64,000 nucleotides of DNA, from contig JALHPU010000003.1 in the NCBI GenBank assembly GCA_022842325.1, positions 1 to 64,000 on the forward strand, given 5' to 3'. Shown here one piece after another: positions 1-7,777 of this stretch. The translations under genes were made by a program, and so were the position numbers. Position 1 is the first letter of the stretch, and each line of letters begins with the position of its first letter. This stretch comes from Sulfuritalea sp. (GTDB lineage Bacteria > Pseudomonadota > Gammaproteobacteria > Burkholderiales > Rhodocyclaceae). The notes beneath the pieces are model-generated. The model was not told where the DNA came from. It worked only from the letters and a program-made list of their open reading frames with translations, and did no database searches.

Positions 1-754
1 ACTCGCAACGGGCGAATCCCGGGTGGTCGGGCTTCGGCGTTTCCGCGGCGCCGGTTTGCAGCGCCACGCGCGCGGCGGCGGGCAGTTCGATGCGGTAGCG
101 ATCGACGATTTCCAGCGCATCGGCGCAGCTCGTCGGATCGGGCACGGTCGGGCCGGAGGCGATGGTCGACAGCTCGTCGCCCGGCACGTCGGAGATCGCC
201 AGCGTGAGCACCCGCGCCGGCGCGGCGGCCAGCGCCAGACGGCCGCCCTTGAGCGCCGACAGATGCTTCCTGACGCAGTTGATCTCGCCGATGCTGGCGC
301 CGCAGGCGAGCAAGGCCTTGGTCACGGCGCGCTTCTCGGCCAGCGTGATGCCGGCCATCGGCGCCGCGAGCAGGGCCGAACCGCCGCCCGAGAGCAGCAC
401 CAGCACCAGGTCATCCGCGGTAAGCCCGCCCACCGCCTGCAACAGGCGCGCGGCGGCGCGCTGTCCGGCCTCGTCGGGCGCCGGATGCGAAGCTTCGACG
501 ACTTCGATGCGCCGCGTAGTCGCGCCGTGTCCGTAACGGGTGACGACGATGCCGGAAAGCTGCTGCGGATCACCTTGCCAGTGCTCTTCGACTGTTCGCG
601 CCATGGCCGCCGCCGCCTTGCCAGCGCCGACTATTACGGTGCGGCCTTTGGGTAAATCGGGCAGCCAGGCCGGCAGGCAGCGTGCCGGGTCGGCCGCGGC
701 CACCGCGGCGTCGAACAGGTCGCGCAGCAGCGCACGCTGATGCAGGTAGATCAT
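1..754 (-). CDS. ttuD: Glycerate 2-kinase (MOFRL family), C-terminus cut by window edge
   Basis: Phosphorylates D-glycerate, the last step of hydroxypyruvate/glyoxylate use. The first 251 codons are present and no stop is reached before base 1. Visible features are the early segment GRTVIVGAGKAAAAMA, the glycine-rich LLSGGGSALL loop and INCVRKHLSALKGGRLA, all typical of the N-terminal DUF4147 part of MOFRL glycerate kinases. The ATG at 754 overlaps the stop of the isomerase gene (ATGA), so the two are translationally coupled and lie in one operon. Isomerase plus kinase implies hydroxypyruvate to tartronate semialdehyde to glycerate metabolism; a reductase (GlxR) would be expected just outside the window. 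Confidence 0.88.
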   Translation of the reverse strand, partial: MIYLHQRALLRDLFDAAVAAADPARCLPAWLPDLPKGRTVIVGAGKAAAAMARTVEEHWQGDPQQLSGIVVTRYGHGATTRRIEVVEASHPAPDEAGQRAAARLLQAVGGLTADDLVLVLLSGGGSALLAAPMAGITLAEKRAVTKALLACGASIGEINCVRKHLSALKGGRLALAAAPARVLTLAISDVPGDELSTIASGPTVPDPTSCADALEIVDRYRIELPAAARVALQTGAAETPKPDHPGFARCE

Positions 755-1527
755 CGCCAGGCCTCGAGCCAGCCGAAGCTGTCTTCGCTGCGTGCGCTCG
801 GCTTGTATTCGCAACCGATCCAGCCGGCGTAGCCGATGCGATCGAGATGCTGCAGCAGGAAGGGGAAGTTGATTTCGCCGGTGCCCGGTTCATGCCGCCC
901 GGGATTGTCGGCGAGCTGAATGTGGCCGATCTGCGGCAGGTGCTGCTCGAGCGTACGGGCCAGATCGCCTTCCATGACCTGGGCGTGGTAGATGTCATAT
1001 TGCAGGCGCAGGTTTTCGCTGCCGACCGCCTCGATCACGTCCAGTCCGGCGCGCGATGTAGCGACCAGAAAACCCGGCGTGTCGCGCGTGTTGAGCGGCT
1101 CCAGCAGCAGCTGGATGTCGGCGCGCCTGGCCACCGCGGCGGCAAAGCGCAGGTTCTCGATCAGGGTTTCGCGCGCCTTCGCGTGGCTGATGTCGGCCGG
1201 CGCGATGCCGGCCAGACAATTGAGCCGGCTGCAACCCAGCAGCTTGGCGTATTCGATGGCCAGGCCGACGCCATCCTGAAACTCAGCGATGCGCCGCGGA
1301 TGGCAGGCAATGCCGCGGTCTCCCGCCGCCCAGTCGCCGGCAGGCAGATTGAACAGCACCACCTCAAGACCGGACGTCAGCACCACCTCGGCCAGCGCCG
1401 CACGGTCGTACTCATAGGGAAAGTGGAACTCGACGGCGGCGAAGCCGGCGGCCCGGGCCGCCGCGAAGCGCTCGAAAAAGGGACGCTCGATGAACAGGAA
1501 GGAAAGGTTCGCGGCAAAGCGTGGCAT
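751..1527 (-). CDS. hyi: Hydroxypyruvate isomerase
   Basis: 258-residue TIM-barrel protein of the AP-endonuclease-2-like superfamily that interconverts hydroxypyruvate and tartronate semialdehyde in the cytosol. The start MPRFAANLSFLF, the segments LLEPLNTRDTPGF and LQYDIYHAQVMEGDL (metal-binding Glu/Asp/His), and HIQLADNPGRHEPGTGEI are characteristic of Hyi, and the length matches the family. It is the first gene of a two-gene unit with the glycerate kinase (4-bp overlap). The ATG at 1527 has no Shine-Dalgarno sequence; a perfect TATAAT lies seven bases upstream, so the message may be leaderless. Confidence 0.93.
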   Translation of the reverse strand: MPRFAANLSFLFIERPFFERFAAARAAGFAAVEFHFPYEYDRAALAEVVLTSGLEVVLFNLPAGDWAAGDRGIACHPRRIAEFQDGVGLAIEYAKLLGCSRLNCLAGIAPADISHAKARETLIENLRFAAAVARRADIQLLLEPLNTRDTPGFLVATSRAGLDVIEAVGSENLRLQYDIYHAQVMEGDLARTLEQHLPQIGHIQLADNPGRHEPGTGEINFPFLLQHLDRIGYAGWIGCEYKPSARSEDSFGWLEAWR

Positions 1528-1567
1528 GGGTCGATTATATGACCTGGATGCTGTCGTATCGAATACG
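1527..1567 (-). promoter_or_regulatory. Putative leaderless promoter and palindrome upstream of hyi
   Basis: On the minus strand TATAAT (1539 to 1534) ends seven bases before the A of the hyi ATG, the spacing expected if transcription starts on that A. A 13-bp palindrome CGTAT-CGA-ATACG (1555-1567) covers the -35 region, where a GntR-type or other dimeric regulator could bind. No good -35 hexamer is visible, which fits an activated promoter or a chance TATAAT. Inference only. Confidence 0.4.
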
Positions 1568-1750
1568 GTATGTCATCGGACAAGCTTGGCCGGCCCCTGG
1601 AAAAAACGCGCCGAGATGCGGCAGTCAATCAAAAGTTCCGGCTCATTGTTGCAACTGGAGCATCAATCATTTGTGCTTGCCCATCTTTGCGCGCCAAGGC
1701 ACGACGCGTAAAGTGCGGCGCTTATCTTGCACTTGTCGTATGCACTCCCC

Positions 1751-2332
1751 ATGACATCCCACCCTGCCGCCCCCAGTCCGGACAACAGCTATACCGGTGT
1801 CGCCATCGGCCTGCACTGGCTGATCGCGTTCGCCATCATCGGCAGCTTTTCGGTCGGCCTGTACATGGTCGACTTGCCGCTTTCGCCGCAGAAACTCAAG
1901 ATCTACTCTTGGCACAAGTGGGCCGGCGTGACGATCTTTCTATGCGTGGTGCTGCGCCTGGGCTGGCGCCTGCTGCATCGGCCGCCCGAACTTCCGGCCG
2001 GCGTGCCGGCCTGGCAGCGTTCGGTGGCCGCGGCGACGCACGTGCTGCTGTATCTGCTGATGGTCGCCGTGCCGCTTTCCGGCTGGCTGATGAGCTCGGC
2101 CAAGGGTTTTCAGACCGTCTGGTTCGGCGTGCTGCCGCTGCCGGACCTGCTCACCAAGAACGCCGAACTGGGCGATCTGCTGCAACAAATGCACAAATTG
2201 CTCAACTACAGCATGGCGGCCCTGGTGTTCGCCCACCTCGGCGCCGCGCTGAAACACCATTTCATCGACCGCGATGACATACTCGCGCGCATGCTGCCCT
2301 TTCTGCGCAACACCCTCGGAGGCATCAAATGA
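1751..2332 (+). CDS. Cytochrome b561-type membrane protein
   Basis: 193-residue integral membrane protein of the bacterial CybB/cytochrome b561 family, four transmembrane helices with b-type haem, probably shuttling electrons between quinone and a periplasmic partner. Candidate haem-ligand histidines are H22 (GLHWLIAF), H55 (WHKWAG), H97 and H148/H162. The start MTSHPAAP at 1751 is preferred to an upstream in-frame GTG/ATG because the conserved domain begins right after it. The last codons overlap the start of the first YceI gene (ATGA). Cytochrome b561 next to YceI proteins is a recurrent proteobacterial arrangement, and isoprenoid/quinone binding by YceI is the likely link. Confidence 0.87.
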   Translation: MTSHPAAPSPDNSYTGVAIGLHWLIAFAIIGSFSVGLYMVDLPLSPQKLKIYSWHKWAGVTIFLCVVLRLGWRLLHRPPELPAGVPAWQRSVAAATHVLLYLLMVAVPLSGWLMSSAKGFQTVWFGVLPLPDLLTKNAELGDLLQQMHKLLNYSMAALVFAHLGAALKHHFIDRDDILARMLPFLRNTLGGIK

Positions 2333-2904
2333 AGTTCCTGCACCCTGGCCTTGTCGTCGCCTGCGCGCTGTCCGTGCTGGCGCCCGCCGCGCAAGCCGTC
2401 GAGTTCAACCAGTTGCAGCTCAACAAGAGCTCGCTCAGCTTCGTATACAAGCAGATGAACGTACCGGTCGAAGGCCAGTTCAAGAGCTTCCGCAGCAAGC
2501 TGGCCTATGACCCGGCGAAACCGGCCGCGGCCAGGGCTGAGCTCGAAATCGACCTGGCCAGCATCGATGCCGGATCGAAGGACGCCAACGACGAAGTGGC
2601 CGGCAAGGCCTGGTTCAACACCAAGGCCTTCCCCATCGCCAAATTCGTGTCCACCTCGGTCAAGTCGCTCGGCGGCAACCGCCTGGAACTCGCCGGCAAG
2701 ATGAGCATCAAGGGCAAGACCCTGGATCTGGTCACGCCGGTCACGGTGACCCAGCAAGGCAACAGCACCAGCTTCGACGGCAGCCTGGTGCTGAAGCGCG
2801 CCGACTACAGCATCGGCGACGGCATCTGGGCCGATTTCGGCACCGTTGCCAACGAAATCCAGATCAAGTTCCGCCTGGTCGCCACCGCGGCCGCGGCAAA
2901 GTAG
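2329..2904 (+). CDS. YceI family periplasmic lipid-binding protein (first copy)
   Basis: 191 residues. A signal peptide (about 1-23, ending APAAQA) precedes one YceI domain, an extended lipocalin-like barrel that in characterised homologues binds polyprenyl or amphiphilic ligands. Family features visible are the LSFVYKQMNVPVEGQF strand and the NTKAFPIAKFVST / LAGKMSIKGKTLDL segment. It is translationally coupled to the cytochrome b561 gene and followed 31 bases later by a second YceI gene. It diverges from the canonical sequence at the N-terminus (VEFNQLQLNKSSLSF rather than the usual DxxHS motif), so its ligand may differ from that of the second copy. Confidence 0.88.
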   Translation: MKFLHPGLVVACALSVLAPAAQAVEFNQLQLNKSSLSFVYKQMNVPVEGQFKSFRSKLAYDPAKPAAARAELEIDLASIDAGSKDANDEVAGKAWFNTKAFPIAKFVSTSVKSLGGNRLELAGKMSIKGKTLDLVTPVTVTQQGNSTSFDGSLVLKRADYSIGDGIWADFGTVANEIQIKFRLVATAAAAK

Positions 2905-2935
2905 CATTCCCGTTTTTCACCCCAGGAGAAAACCC

Positions 2936-3502
2936 ATGAAGAAACTCGTCCTCGCCGTTGCCTTTGCCAGCCTGTCTGCCACCGCCGTTGCCGCTCCCGA
3001 AACCTTCAACATCGATGCCAGCCATACCCTGCCGCGCTTCGAATACAACCACCTCGGCTACTCCTTCCAGCAGCATCGCTTCGACAAGACCAGCGGCAAG
3101 ATCGTGCTCGACCGCGCGGCCAGGACCGGCTCCGTGGATGTAACGATCGACACCAAGTCGGTCAATACCGGCTTTGCGCTGTTCAACGGCCACATCCAGG
3201 CCGAGGACTTCTTTCATACCGAGAAATATCCCACCATCACCTTCAAGTCGACCGCGGTCAAGTTCGACGGCGACAAGCCGGTGGCCGTCGATGGCAACCT
3301 GACCATCAAGGGCGTCACCAAGCCGGTGACCCTGACCGTGACCAACTTCCATTCCATGCCGCACCCGATGCTGAAGAAGGACGCCATCGGCGCCAACGCC
3401 GTGGCCAAGGTCAAGCGTTCGGAATTCAACATGGGCAAGAACGTGCCTTACGTCAGCGACGAAGTCACGCTGAGCATCGCCGTCGAAGCCGTCAAGGAGT
3501 AA
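2936..3502 (+). CDS. YceI family periplasmic lipid-binding protein (second copy)
   Basis: 188 residues with a cleavable signal peptide (ends ATAVAA). The mature protein opens with the canonical FNIDASHTLPRFEYNHLGYS and carries DFFHTEKYPTITFKST and GNLTIKGVTKPVTL, so it is the orthodox YceI of the pair. The ATG at 2936 follows a good AGGAG ribosome site. It is the third gene of the cytochrome b561-YceI-YceI operon and probably carries an isoprenoid or quinone-like ligand in the periplasm. It converges on the next leftward gene with only 23 bases between stops. Confidence 0.92.
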   Translation: MKKLVLAVAFASLSATAVAAPETFNIDASHTLPRFEYNHLGYSFQQHRFDKTSGKIVLDRAARTGSVDVTIDTKSVNTGFALFNGHIQAEDFFHTEKYPTITFKSTAVKFDGDKPVAVDGNLTIKGVTKPVTLTVTNFHSMPHPMLKKDAIGANAVAKVKRSEFNMGKNVPYVSDEVTLSIAVEAVKE

Positions 3503-3525
3503 GCGACACCGATCGCTACGGCCAC

Positions 3526-4578
3526 CTATAGCGCGATCGTAGCGGCCTCATGGGAGAGCGCCTCGATGGCGCTCTCCTCCATGTCGAGCAGGCGCCGGCC
3601 GAGCGCCGCGAAATGCGCGCGGCCGGCAGCCGCAGCGGCGCTCAGCGCCGTATCCCGCAAGGGGACTTGCTTCGCGGCGTCACCAGCGGAAGATTTTGAA
3701 TAGGCCTGCACCAGACTCGGGAACAGTTCCCGGCGCAGACCGTCGAAGGTCGAAAACCAGAAGTGCAGCGAATCGGTCGCGTCCCGCTGCAGCAGGCCGG
3801 GCAGCGTCACCAGGCAATCCGCGAGGTTGTCGCGCACGGCGCGCGCCAGCAGTTCGGCGCGTTTTCCCGTGAAGCCTTCGAGCTTCTCGGCCCAGGCCTT
3901 GCCCAGGAGGCGGCCGGCGGCGAATTCGCCTTCCTCGTGCAGCACCAGGGTTTCGATTTCGCCGGCCGTCATGCGCTCGATGGCGGCCTGCGGATCGAGG
4001 TCGAAGCCGTAACCGAGCAGCGCCGACTTCAGCGCACCGTCCTGCTGCTTGACGTTCCAGCCTTCGGCCTTCTCCCACAACCACTGCCGCAACGCCTCGC
4101 GGCGCACGATCAGGGTGCTGCCCTGGGAGGCCGCAGGGATCGCCGAGACATCGCGCGCGTATTCGCAACCGCAGACCAGCAGATGCGCTTCGCCGCGCTG
4201 TTCTTCGCGATCGAGTTGGCCAAGGAAAAAGTGCGGTTTGTGAAAGCGCCCGACGCCGGCGCCATACACCAGCCCGCTGCCGGCGAGCGCCGCATTCACC
4301 TGGCTGGCGTCGAACGCGTCGAAGGCACGGCCGGCAACCGGAATCGCCACGAACTTTTCCTCGGCCAGCAGTTCCCAGCGCGATTCGCGTTCGGCGATCC
4401 AGCGCCCGACGTCCTCGCGCGGCGGCGACACGCCGTAGGGCAGCTGATGCTCCCAGCGATAGAACTCGCGCATGCCAAGCAGATAGGTACACAGGCTGAC
4501 GTCGCGCGCATGGCGAGCGTCAGCGATGTCGCAGTTGGTCTGCACCGCAGCCACCAGCGCCGCCATGCCGGGGATCAT
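3526..4578 (-). CDS. Conserved hypothetical protein, 350 aa
   Basis: Family not recognised. The protein is soluble, with no signal peptide or membrane helix. It begins MIPGMAALVAAVQTNCDIADARHAR and contains a Cys-rich segment LLVCGCEYARD and a mostly helical acidic C-terminus. Its ATG at 4578 overlaps the stop of the upstream 166-aa gene (ATGA), and the two surely work together. A longer reading frame continues upstream to 4935, but that part is the wrong frame of the 166-aa gene. The nearby redox-protein operon in the same orientation hints at a metal- or redox-related role, but this is unproven. Confidence 0.8.
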   Translation of the reverse strand: MIPGMAALVAAVQTNCDIADARHARDVSLCTYLLGMREFYRWEHQLPYGVSPPREDVGRWIAERESRWELLAEEKFVAIPVAGRAFDAFDASQVNAALAGSGLVYGAGVGRFHKPHFFLGQLDREEQRGEAHLLVCGCEYARDVSAIPAASQGSTLIVRREALRQWLWEKAEGWNVKQQDGALKSALLGYGFDLDPQAAIERMTAGEIETLVLHEEGEFAAGRLLGKAWAEKLEGFTGKRAELLARAVRDNLADCLVTLPGLLQRDATDSLHFWFSTFDGLRRELFPSLVQAYSKSSAGDAAKQVPLRDTALSAAAAAGRAHFAALGRRLLDMEESAIEALSHEAATIAL

Positions 4579-5075
4579 TGTGGCTCTCCGGGATAGCGGC
4601 GGCGCGCCTTCCACGCCGCGACGCCCTGCACTATCTCGGAAAACGGCAGCTCGCCGAGATCGCCGTAACGCTCCTCGGCGAGGCACACCAGACGCCGCAC
4701 ATTCGGCACCAGCGCAGCGGCATCGAGCAGGTCCCTGAGGCCATCGAGGCCGCCGCACTGGATCTTCATCACCATGGCATGCGGCAGGATGCGCTGGGGC
4801 GCGACGAGATGCAGGGCGAAGCTCGACTTTTCGCGCAGCAGTTCCGCCATCCTGGTGCACGCGTCGTATGCCGCCGGCAGCGTGCAGGCAATGCTCTCCC
4901 GTTCGGCGAGCTGGTGAGTCTCCGCCAGGCCGCACACCGCATGCCGTGCCAATAGCGCCCGTTCGAAGATGCAGGGCCGTCCGTTGATCTCGCCCCGAAT
5001 GTTGCGGAAGGCGATCTCGTCCACCGGATTAACGCGAAATAACTCGTTCGGAGCGACTGGTGATAGTCGAGCCAA
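4575..5075 (-). CDS. Conserved hypothetical protein, about 166 aa
   Basis: Family not recognised. A soluble helical protein with four cysteines (GRPCIFERALLARHAVCGLA; SIACTLPAAYDACTR) and a further MKIQCGG. No ATG exists upstream: the frame opens with TTG at 5075, and a GTG at 5024 (VDEIAFRNIRGEING) is an alternative start, so the N-terminus is uncertain. It is coupled to the downstream 350-aa gene by a 4-bp overlap. The 250-base gap behind it holds palindromes, so it may be transcribed separately from the ferredoxin-reductase operon. Confidence 0.7.
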   Translation of the reverse strand: MARLSPVAPNELFRVNPVDEIAFRNIRGEINGRPCIFERALLARHAVCGLAETHQLAERESIACTLPAAYDACTRMAELLREKSSFALHLVAPQRILPHAMVMKIQCGGLDGLRDLLDAAALVPNVRRLVCLAEERYGDLGELPFSEIVQGVAAWKARRRYPGEPQ

Positions 5076-5088
5076 GCGAGCTGACCAG

Positions 5089-5138
5089 AAGCCTCCCCGC
5101 GAGGGGGCGAGGCGGGAATTCGCGACGCATGCGTCGCG
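5089..5138. repeat. Two-hairpin REP-like element (diverged)
   Basis: A small GC stem (CCCC-GCGA-GGGG, 5095-5106) is followed by a 14-base linker ending in TTC and an 18-bp perfect palindrome CGCGACGCATGCGTCGCG (5121-5138). The stem / short linker ending TTC / stem layout matches the elements at 45.7 and 54.6 kb, though the sequence is only loosely similar. Confidence 0.5.
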
Positions 5139-5148
5139 CCGCCGCAGC

Positions 5149-5172
5149 CGGCTGGCTGTGCAAAGCCAGCCG
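5149..5172. terminator. Stable hairpin between two leftward transcription units
   Basis: Perfect inverted repeat CGGCTGGCT / AGCCAGCCG with a six-base loop, downstream of the 77-aa gene at 5325 in the direction of transcription. No T-tract follows, so it could be a terminator, a transcript-stabilising hairpin or part of the neighbouring repeat. Confidence 0.4.
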
Positions 5173-5324
5173 TGGGCCGCGCAGCGGATGGGAGGGGCGG
5201 GCCTTCAATTTGCCTTTAGTTACGGCCGCTGCGCTTAACGCCGATGATACCGGCGTTAGCCTGCACTCAAACTTCGTTTTCGCGTGTTTCATTCTCTGCG
5301 GGTGGCCCGGCATGACGATGAGCA

Positions 5325-5558
5325 TTAGTAATCCTCTCCGGTCATCGGTTCCTCGCCGCGCGGCTCGTTGAGCAGTTCCTCGGCCTGCAGCTCGTTATCG
5401 GCGAATATCGTCTTGATCTTCTCGCCGGCAACAAGCTCGGTATCGCGCCGCAGGCGCTTGGCCTCGTTCGAGGCTTCCTTGAATACTTCGAACTGGCTGA
5501 TCCTGGCGAGCTGCTGAATCGGTCCGACGGGGGTCACGCGATAGATGTAATAGGGCAC
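5325..5558 (-). CDS. Small conserved hypothetical protein, 77 aa
   Basis: Unrecognised soluble protein with an N-terminal hydrophobic strand (PYYIYRVTPVGPIQQL), a charged helix (NEAKRLRRDTELVAGEKIK) and an acidic tail. The likely start is GTG at 5558, four bases after the stop of the S24-like gene and preceded by GGAG at good spacing; the frame itself runs further upstream into that gene. Third gene of an operon with the HTH-ferredoxin-reductase fusion and the S24-like protein, so it is probably a small accessory of that system. Confidence 0.7.
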   Translation of the reverse strand: MPYYIYRVTPVGPIQQLARISQFEVFKEASNEAKRLRRDTELVAGEKIKTIFADNELQAEELLNEPRGEEPMTGEDY

Positions 5559-5562
5559 CGGC

Positions 5563-5931
5563 TTACTCCACGTAGCGTTTGGTGGCCCGGCGAGTACCAG
5601 GCCGGGATTTCTGGATGATGACGCCTTTGACCGCGTCGAGGCCCGCAATATCCGCGGCCGGATAAGCCTGATTCAATGCCTGCAGGCGCCAGCCGGCGCC
5701 ATGGCGCACCAGCTGGCGAAAAATCCATTCGCCGTCAAGCTGCGCCAGGACGAAGGACCCATCGGTGGCCAGACCTTCCGGCTCGATCAGGATCACCTCG
5801 CCTTCGACGAACTCGGGCTCCATGCTGTCGCCCAGCACCATCAGGGCAAATGGCTCGGCCGAAGAACAGGCTTCGAGCTCGGGCTCGATGCCCTGGGGAT
5901 GAATCGGAATCGTGCGGCGGGCTTGGGTCAT
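5563..5931 (-). CDS. S24/LexA-like protein with substituted catalytic lysine
   Basis: 122 residues, a stand-alone LexA/UmuD-type C-terminal fold without a DNA-binding domain. The nucleophile motif is present (MVLGDSMEP, Ser36), followed by FVEGEVILIEP. At the position of the general-base lysine (usually VKRL) the protein reads IFRQL with Arg72, so self-cleavage is unlikely. It starts 18 bases after the HTH-ferredoxin-reductase gene and is clearly co-transcribed with it. Possible roles are a dimerisation or sensor partner of the HTH protein, or a peptide-binding pseudo-peptidase. Fold assignment is solid; function is inference. Confidence 0.8.
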   Translation of the reverse strand: MTQARRTIPIHPQGIEPELEACSSAEPFALMVLGDSMEPEFVEGEVILIEPEGLATDGSFVLAQLDGEWIFRQLVRHGAGWRLQALNQAYPAADIAGLDAVKGVIIQKSRPGTRRATKRYVE

Positions 5932-5949
5932 GGTGACTCGCTCATGGTT

Positions 5950-7413
5950 TCACAGGGGCTCGACATGGAGTTGGCGCGGGGGCACACCGGCAGCCAGCAG
6001 CGCCGCGGCCAACGCGTCGACCTGCGATGCCGCACCGGCGAGATAGACATCGCTGGCCGCCAGCGCCGGATTCGCGTCGAGTGCCGCAGCCAGTTCATCG
6101 ACGGCCAACGGCAGATAGCTGAACTCGTCGAGCGCAGCGGCCCAGGCGCGGCACTGGTTGGGCAGATACTGGCCGCCGGGCTGCGCACTGGCCCAGTAGA
6201 GAGTGATCGATTCGGCGGCATCGACTGCGATGGCATGCTCGATCAGGCTGTTGATCGGCGCGAAGCCTTGTTCGACGGCGATGAACACCAGCGGCCGCGG
6301 CGACGTGTTTTCCAGCACGAATGTACCCCACGGTCCCCACACCGAAACGTCATCGGCGAGCCTGATGCGGCCGTCGAACAGGCAGGCTGAGAAGTCGGCG
6401 CTGGCGGCACGGGGGTCGGTGCGGGAAACATGAAAAATCAGGTTACGGTCGTCGCAGGGACAGCTCGCCACGGGGAATTCGCCATGCACATCGCTGCCGT
6501 CGCGGACGCCGGCGCGGATGCCCAGGGTAACCCTCTGCCCGGCGAGGAAACGCAGGCGGTTGCTGCGCGGCGTCTGCAGGTGCAAGCGCATCACGTCGGC
6601 ATTCAGCGCGTCGATGCGGCGCACCTTGGCGACGATGCGTTGTTCAGGGATGTCTTCCGGCGCGCCGGCTTCCAGCACTTCCAGCACCAGATCGGAGCTC
6701 AGCGCCGTGCAGCTGCACATCAGCACGTGGTGCTGGGCTTTCTCGGCTTCGGAAAAACGGTAGTCCGAGGGCGCCACGTCACGCGTCTCGCCGGCCACTA
6801 CGCGCGCCTTGCACAGACCGCATACACCGTTGCCGCAACCATAGTTGGGCGCCAGCCCGGCGCGCAGTGCCGCTTTCAGCAGGGTCTCGGAACCCTCGAC
6901 GAAGAACTCGCGACCCGATGGCTTGACCGTAACGTGCGCCGACATGACGCGCAGCATAGCATCCAGCGCAGCCATGTCCCCGCCCGGCGCCGGGACCGAC
7001 AGCGCCTGGGCCAGACCCTCGTCGAGCTGTCGCGCCAGATCAGCCGCAGTAGGCGCCGGCAGCGTATCCAGTCTCCCACGCAAGCTCTCGAACAGTTGGT
7101 GATAGCGCGTCAGGGTGCGCTGCAGTTCGGCCAGTTCCTGCCCTTGTGCAAACAAGCGCTGGGCCAGTGCCTCCTGGGTCGGCAGCACGCGTTCGCGCAG
7201 GCGCCTGGCAAAGGCATCTTCGCGTATCGCCCGGGTCTGTTCGAAACTGCCTGACTCTTCCAGATCGAGTTCCGGCCAGGTACGCTGCACGTCATCGACG
7301 GTCACCATGCCGTCGAAAGACGGCAGTTCGCCCTCGCGGATGCGCTTTTGCAGCGCCATGCGCGAGACGCCGAGCAGGTGGGCGGCGCGGGAAAGGGTCA
7401 GCCATTGCGACAT
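5950..7413 (-). CDS. HTH / coiled-coil / [2Fe-2S] ferredoxin / FNR-like reductase fusion
   Basis: 487 residues. Residues 1-50 form a MerR/excisionase-like helix-turn-helix (TLSRAAHLLGVSRMALQKRI). Residues 55-135 are a charged helical, probably coiled-coil linker. Residues 158-250 are a plant-type ferredoxin with Cys193, Cys198, Cys201 and Cys233 or Cys235 as cluster ligands. Residues 255-487 are an FAD/NAD(P)-binding ferredoxin-reductase module (FLAGQRVTLGI; NAD loop VFIAVEQGFAPINS). The reductase half resembles CDP-6-deoxyglucoseen reductase-type proteins; joining it to an HTH is unusual and suggests a DNA-binding redox sensor. Start ATG at 7413 (7425 also possible). It leads an operon with the S24-like and 77-aa genes. 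Confidence 0.85.
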   Translation of the reverse strand: MSQWLTLSRAAHLLGVSRMALQKRIREGELPSFDGMVTVDDVQRTWPELDLEESGSFEQTRAIREDAFARRLRERVLPTQEALAQRLFAQGQELAELQRTLTRYHQLFESLRGRLDTLPAPTAADLARQLDEGLAQALSVPAPGGDMAALDAMLRVMSAHVTVKPSGREFFVEGSETLLKAALRAGLAPNYGCGNGVCGLCKARVVAGETRDVAPSDYRFSEAEKAQHHVLMCSCTALSSDLVLEVLEAGAPEDIPEQRIVAKVRRIDALNADVMRLHLQTPRSNRLRFLAGQRVTLGIRAGVRDGSDVHGEFPVASCPCDDRNLIFHVSRTDPRAASADFSACLFDGRIRLADDVSVWGPWGTFVLENTSPRPLVFIAVEQGFAPINSLIEHAIAVDAAESITLYWASAQPGGQYLPNQCRAWAAALDEFSYLPLAVDELAAALDANPALAASDVYLAGAASQVDALAAALLAAGVPPRQLHVEPL

Positions 7414-7460
7414 GCCTGCCAGCATAGCAATGCTGCGGTCACCGCAATTTCAAAATTTTT

Positions 7461-7589
7461 ATGTCCCCAACCGGAGGGCGGAGACGGTATCCCCCGGTGG
7501 GATATGTCCCCAACCGGAGGGCGGAGACGGTATCCTCTGGTGGGATATGTCCCCGACAATCAGGAGGGGACGGTATCCGCTGGGGGAAA
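7461..7589. repeat. Three 43-bp tandem repeats
   Basis: Units begin at 7461, 7504 and 7547 (ATGTCCCC...). The first two are nearly identical; the third is diverged in the middle. Each contains an inverted repeat TATCC(C) / (G)GGATA around a CGGT core, so each can form a small hairpin. The period is not a multiple of three and no ribosome site is attached, so this is non-coding. The gap between genes (7414-7777) otherwise holds nothing I recognise. Confidence 0.85.
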
Positions 7590-7777
7590 ATAGTGGCTCG
7601 CGCGACAGAAGGCCCGATCCGCACCAGGGGTCTGTTGCGGCGCTGCGGAACCGGCCCGCAATGCCGTCGGCTAACAGGGGTATTCCGCCGCTACGGATTC
7701 AGGCCAGGAACACAAAGTCAATCGCAAATCGGTTCAGGTCGCCGTGATTCAACGCAATCCCCGGCTGCGCGATGCGA

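Noticed and set aside
7461..7589. CRISPR-like array
   Set aside because: The units are contiguous with no unique spacers and no cas genes nearby; it is a simple tandem repeat.
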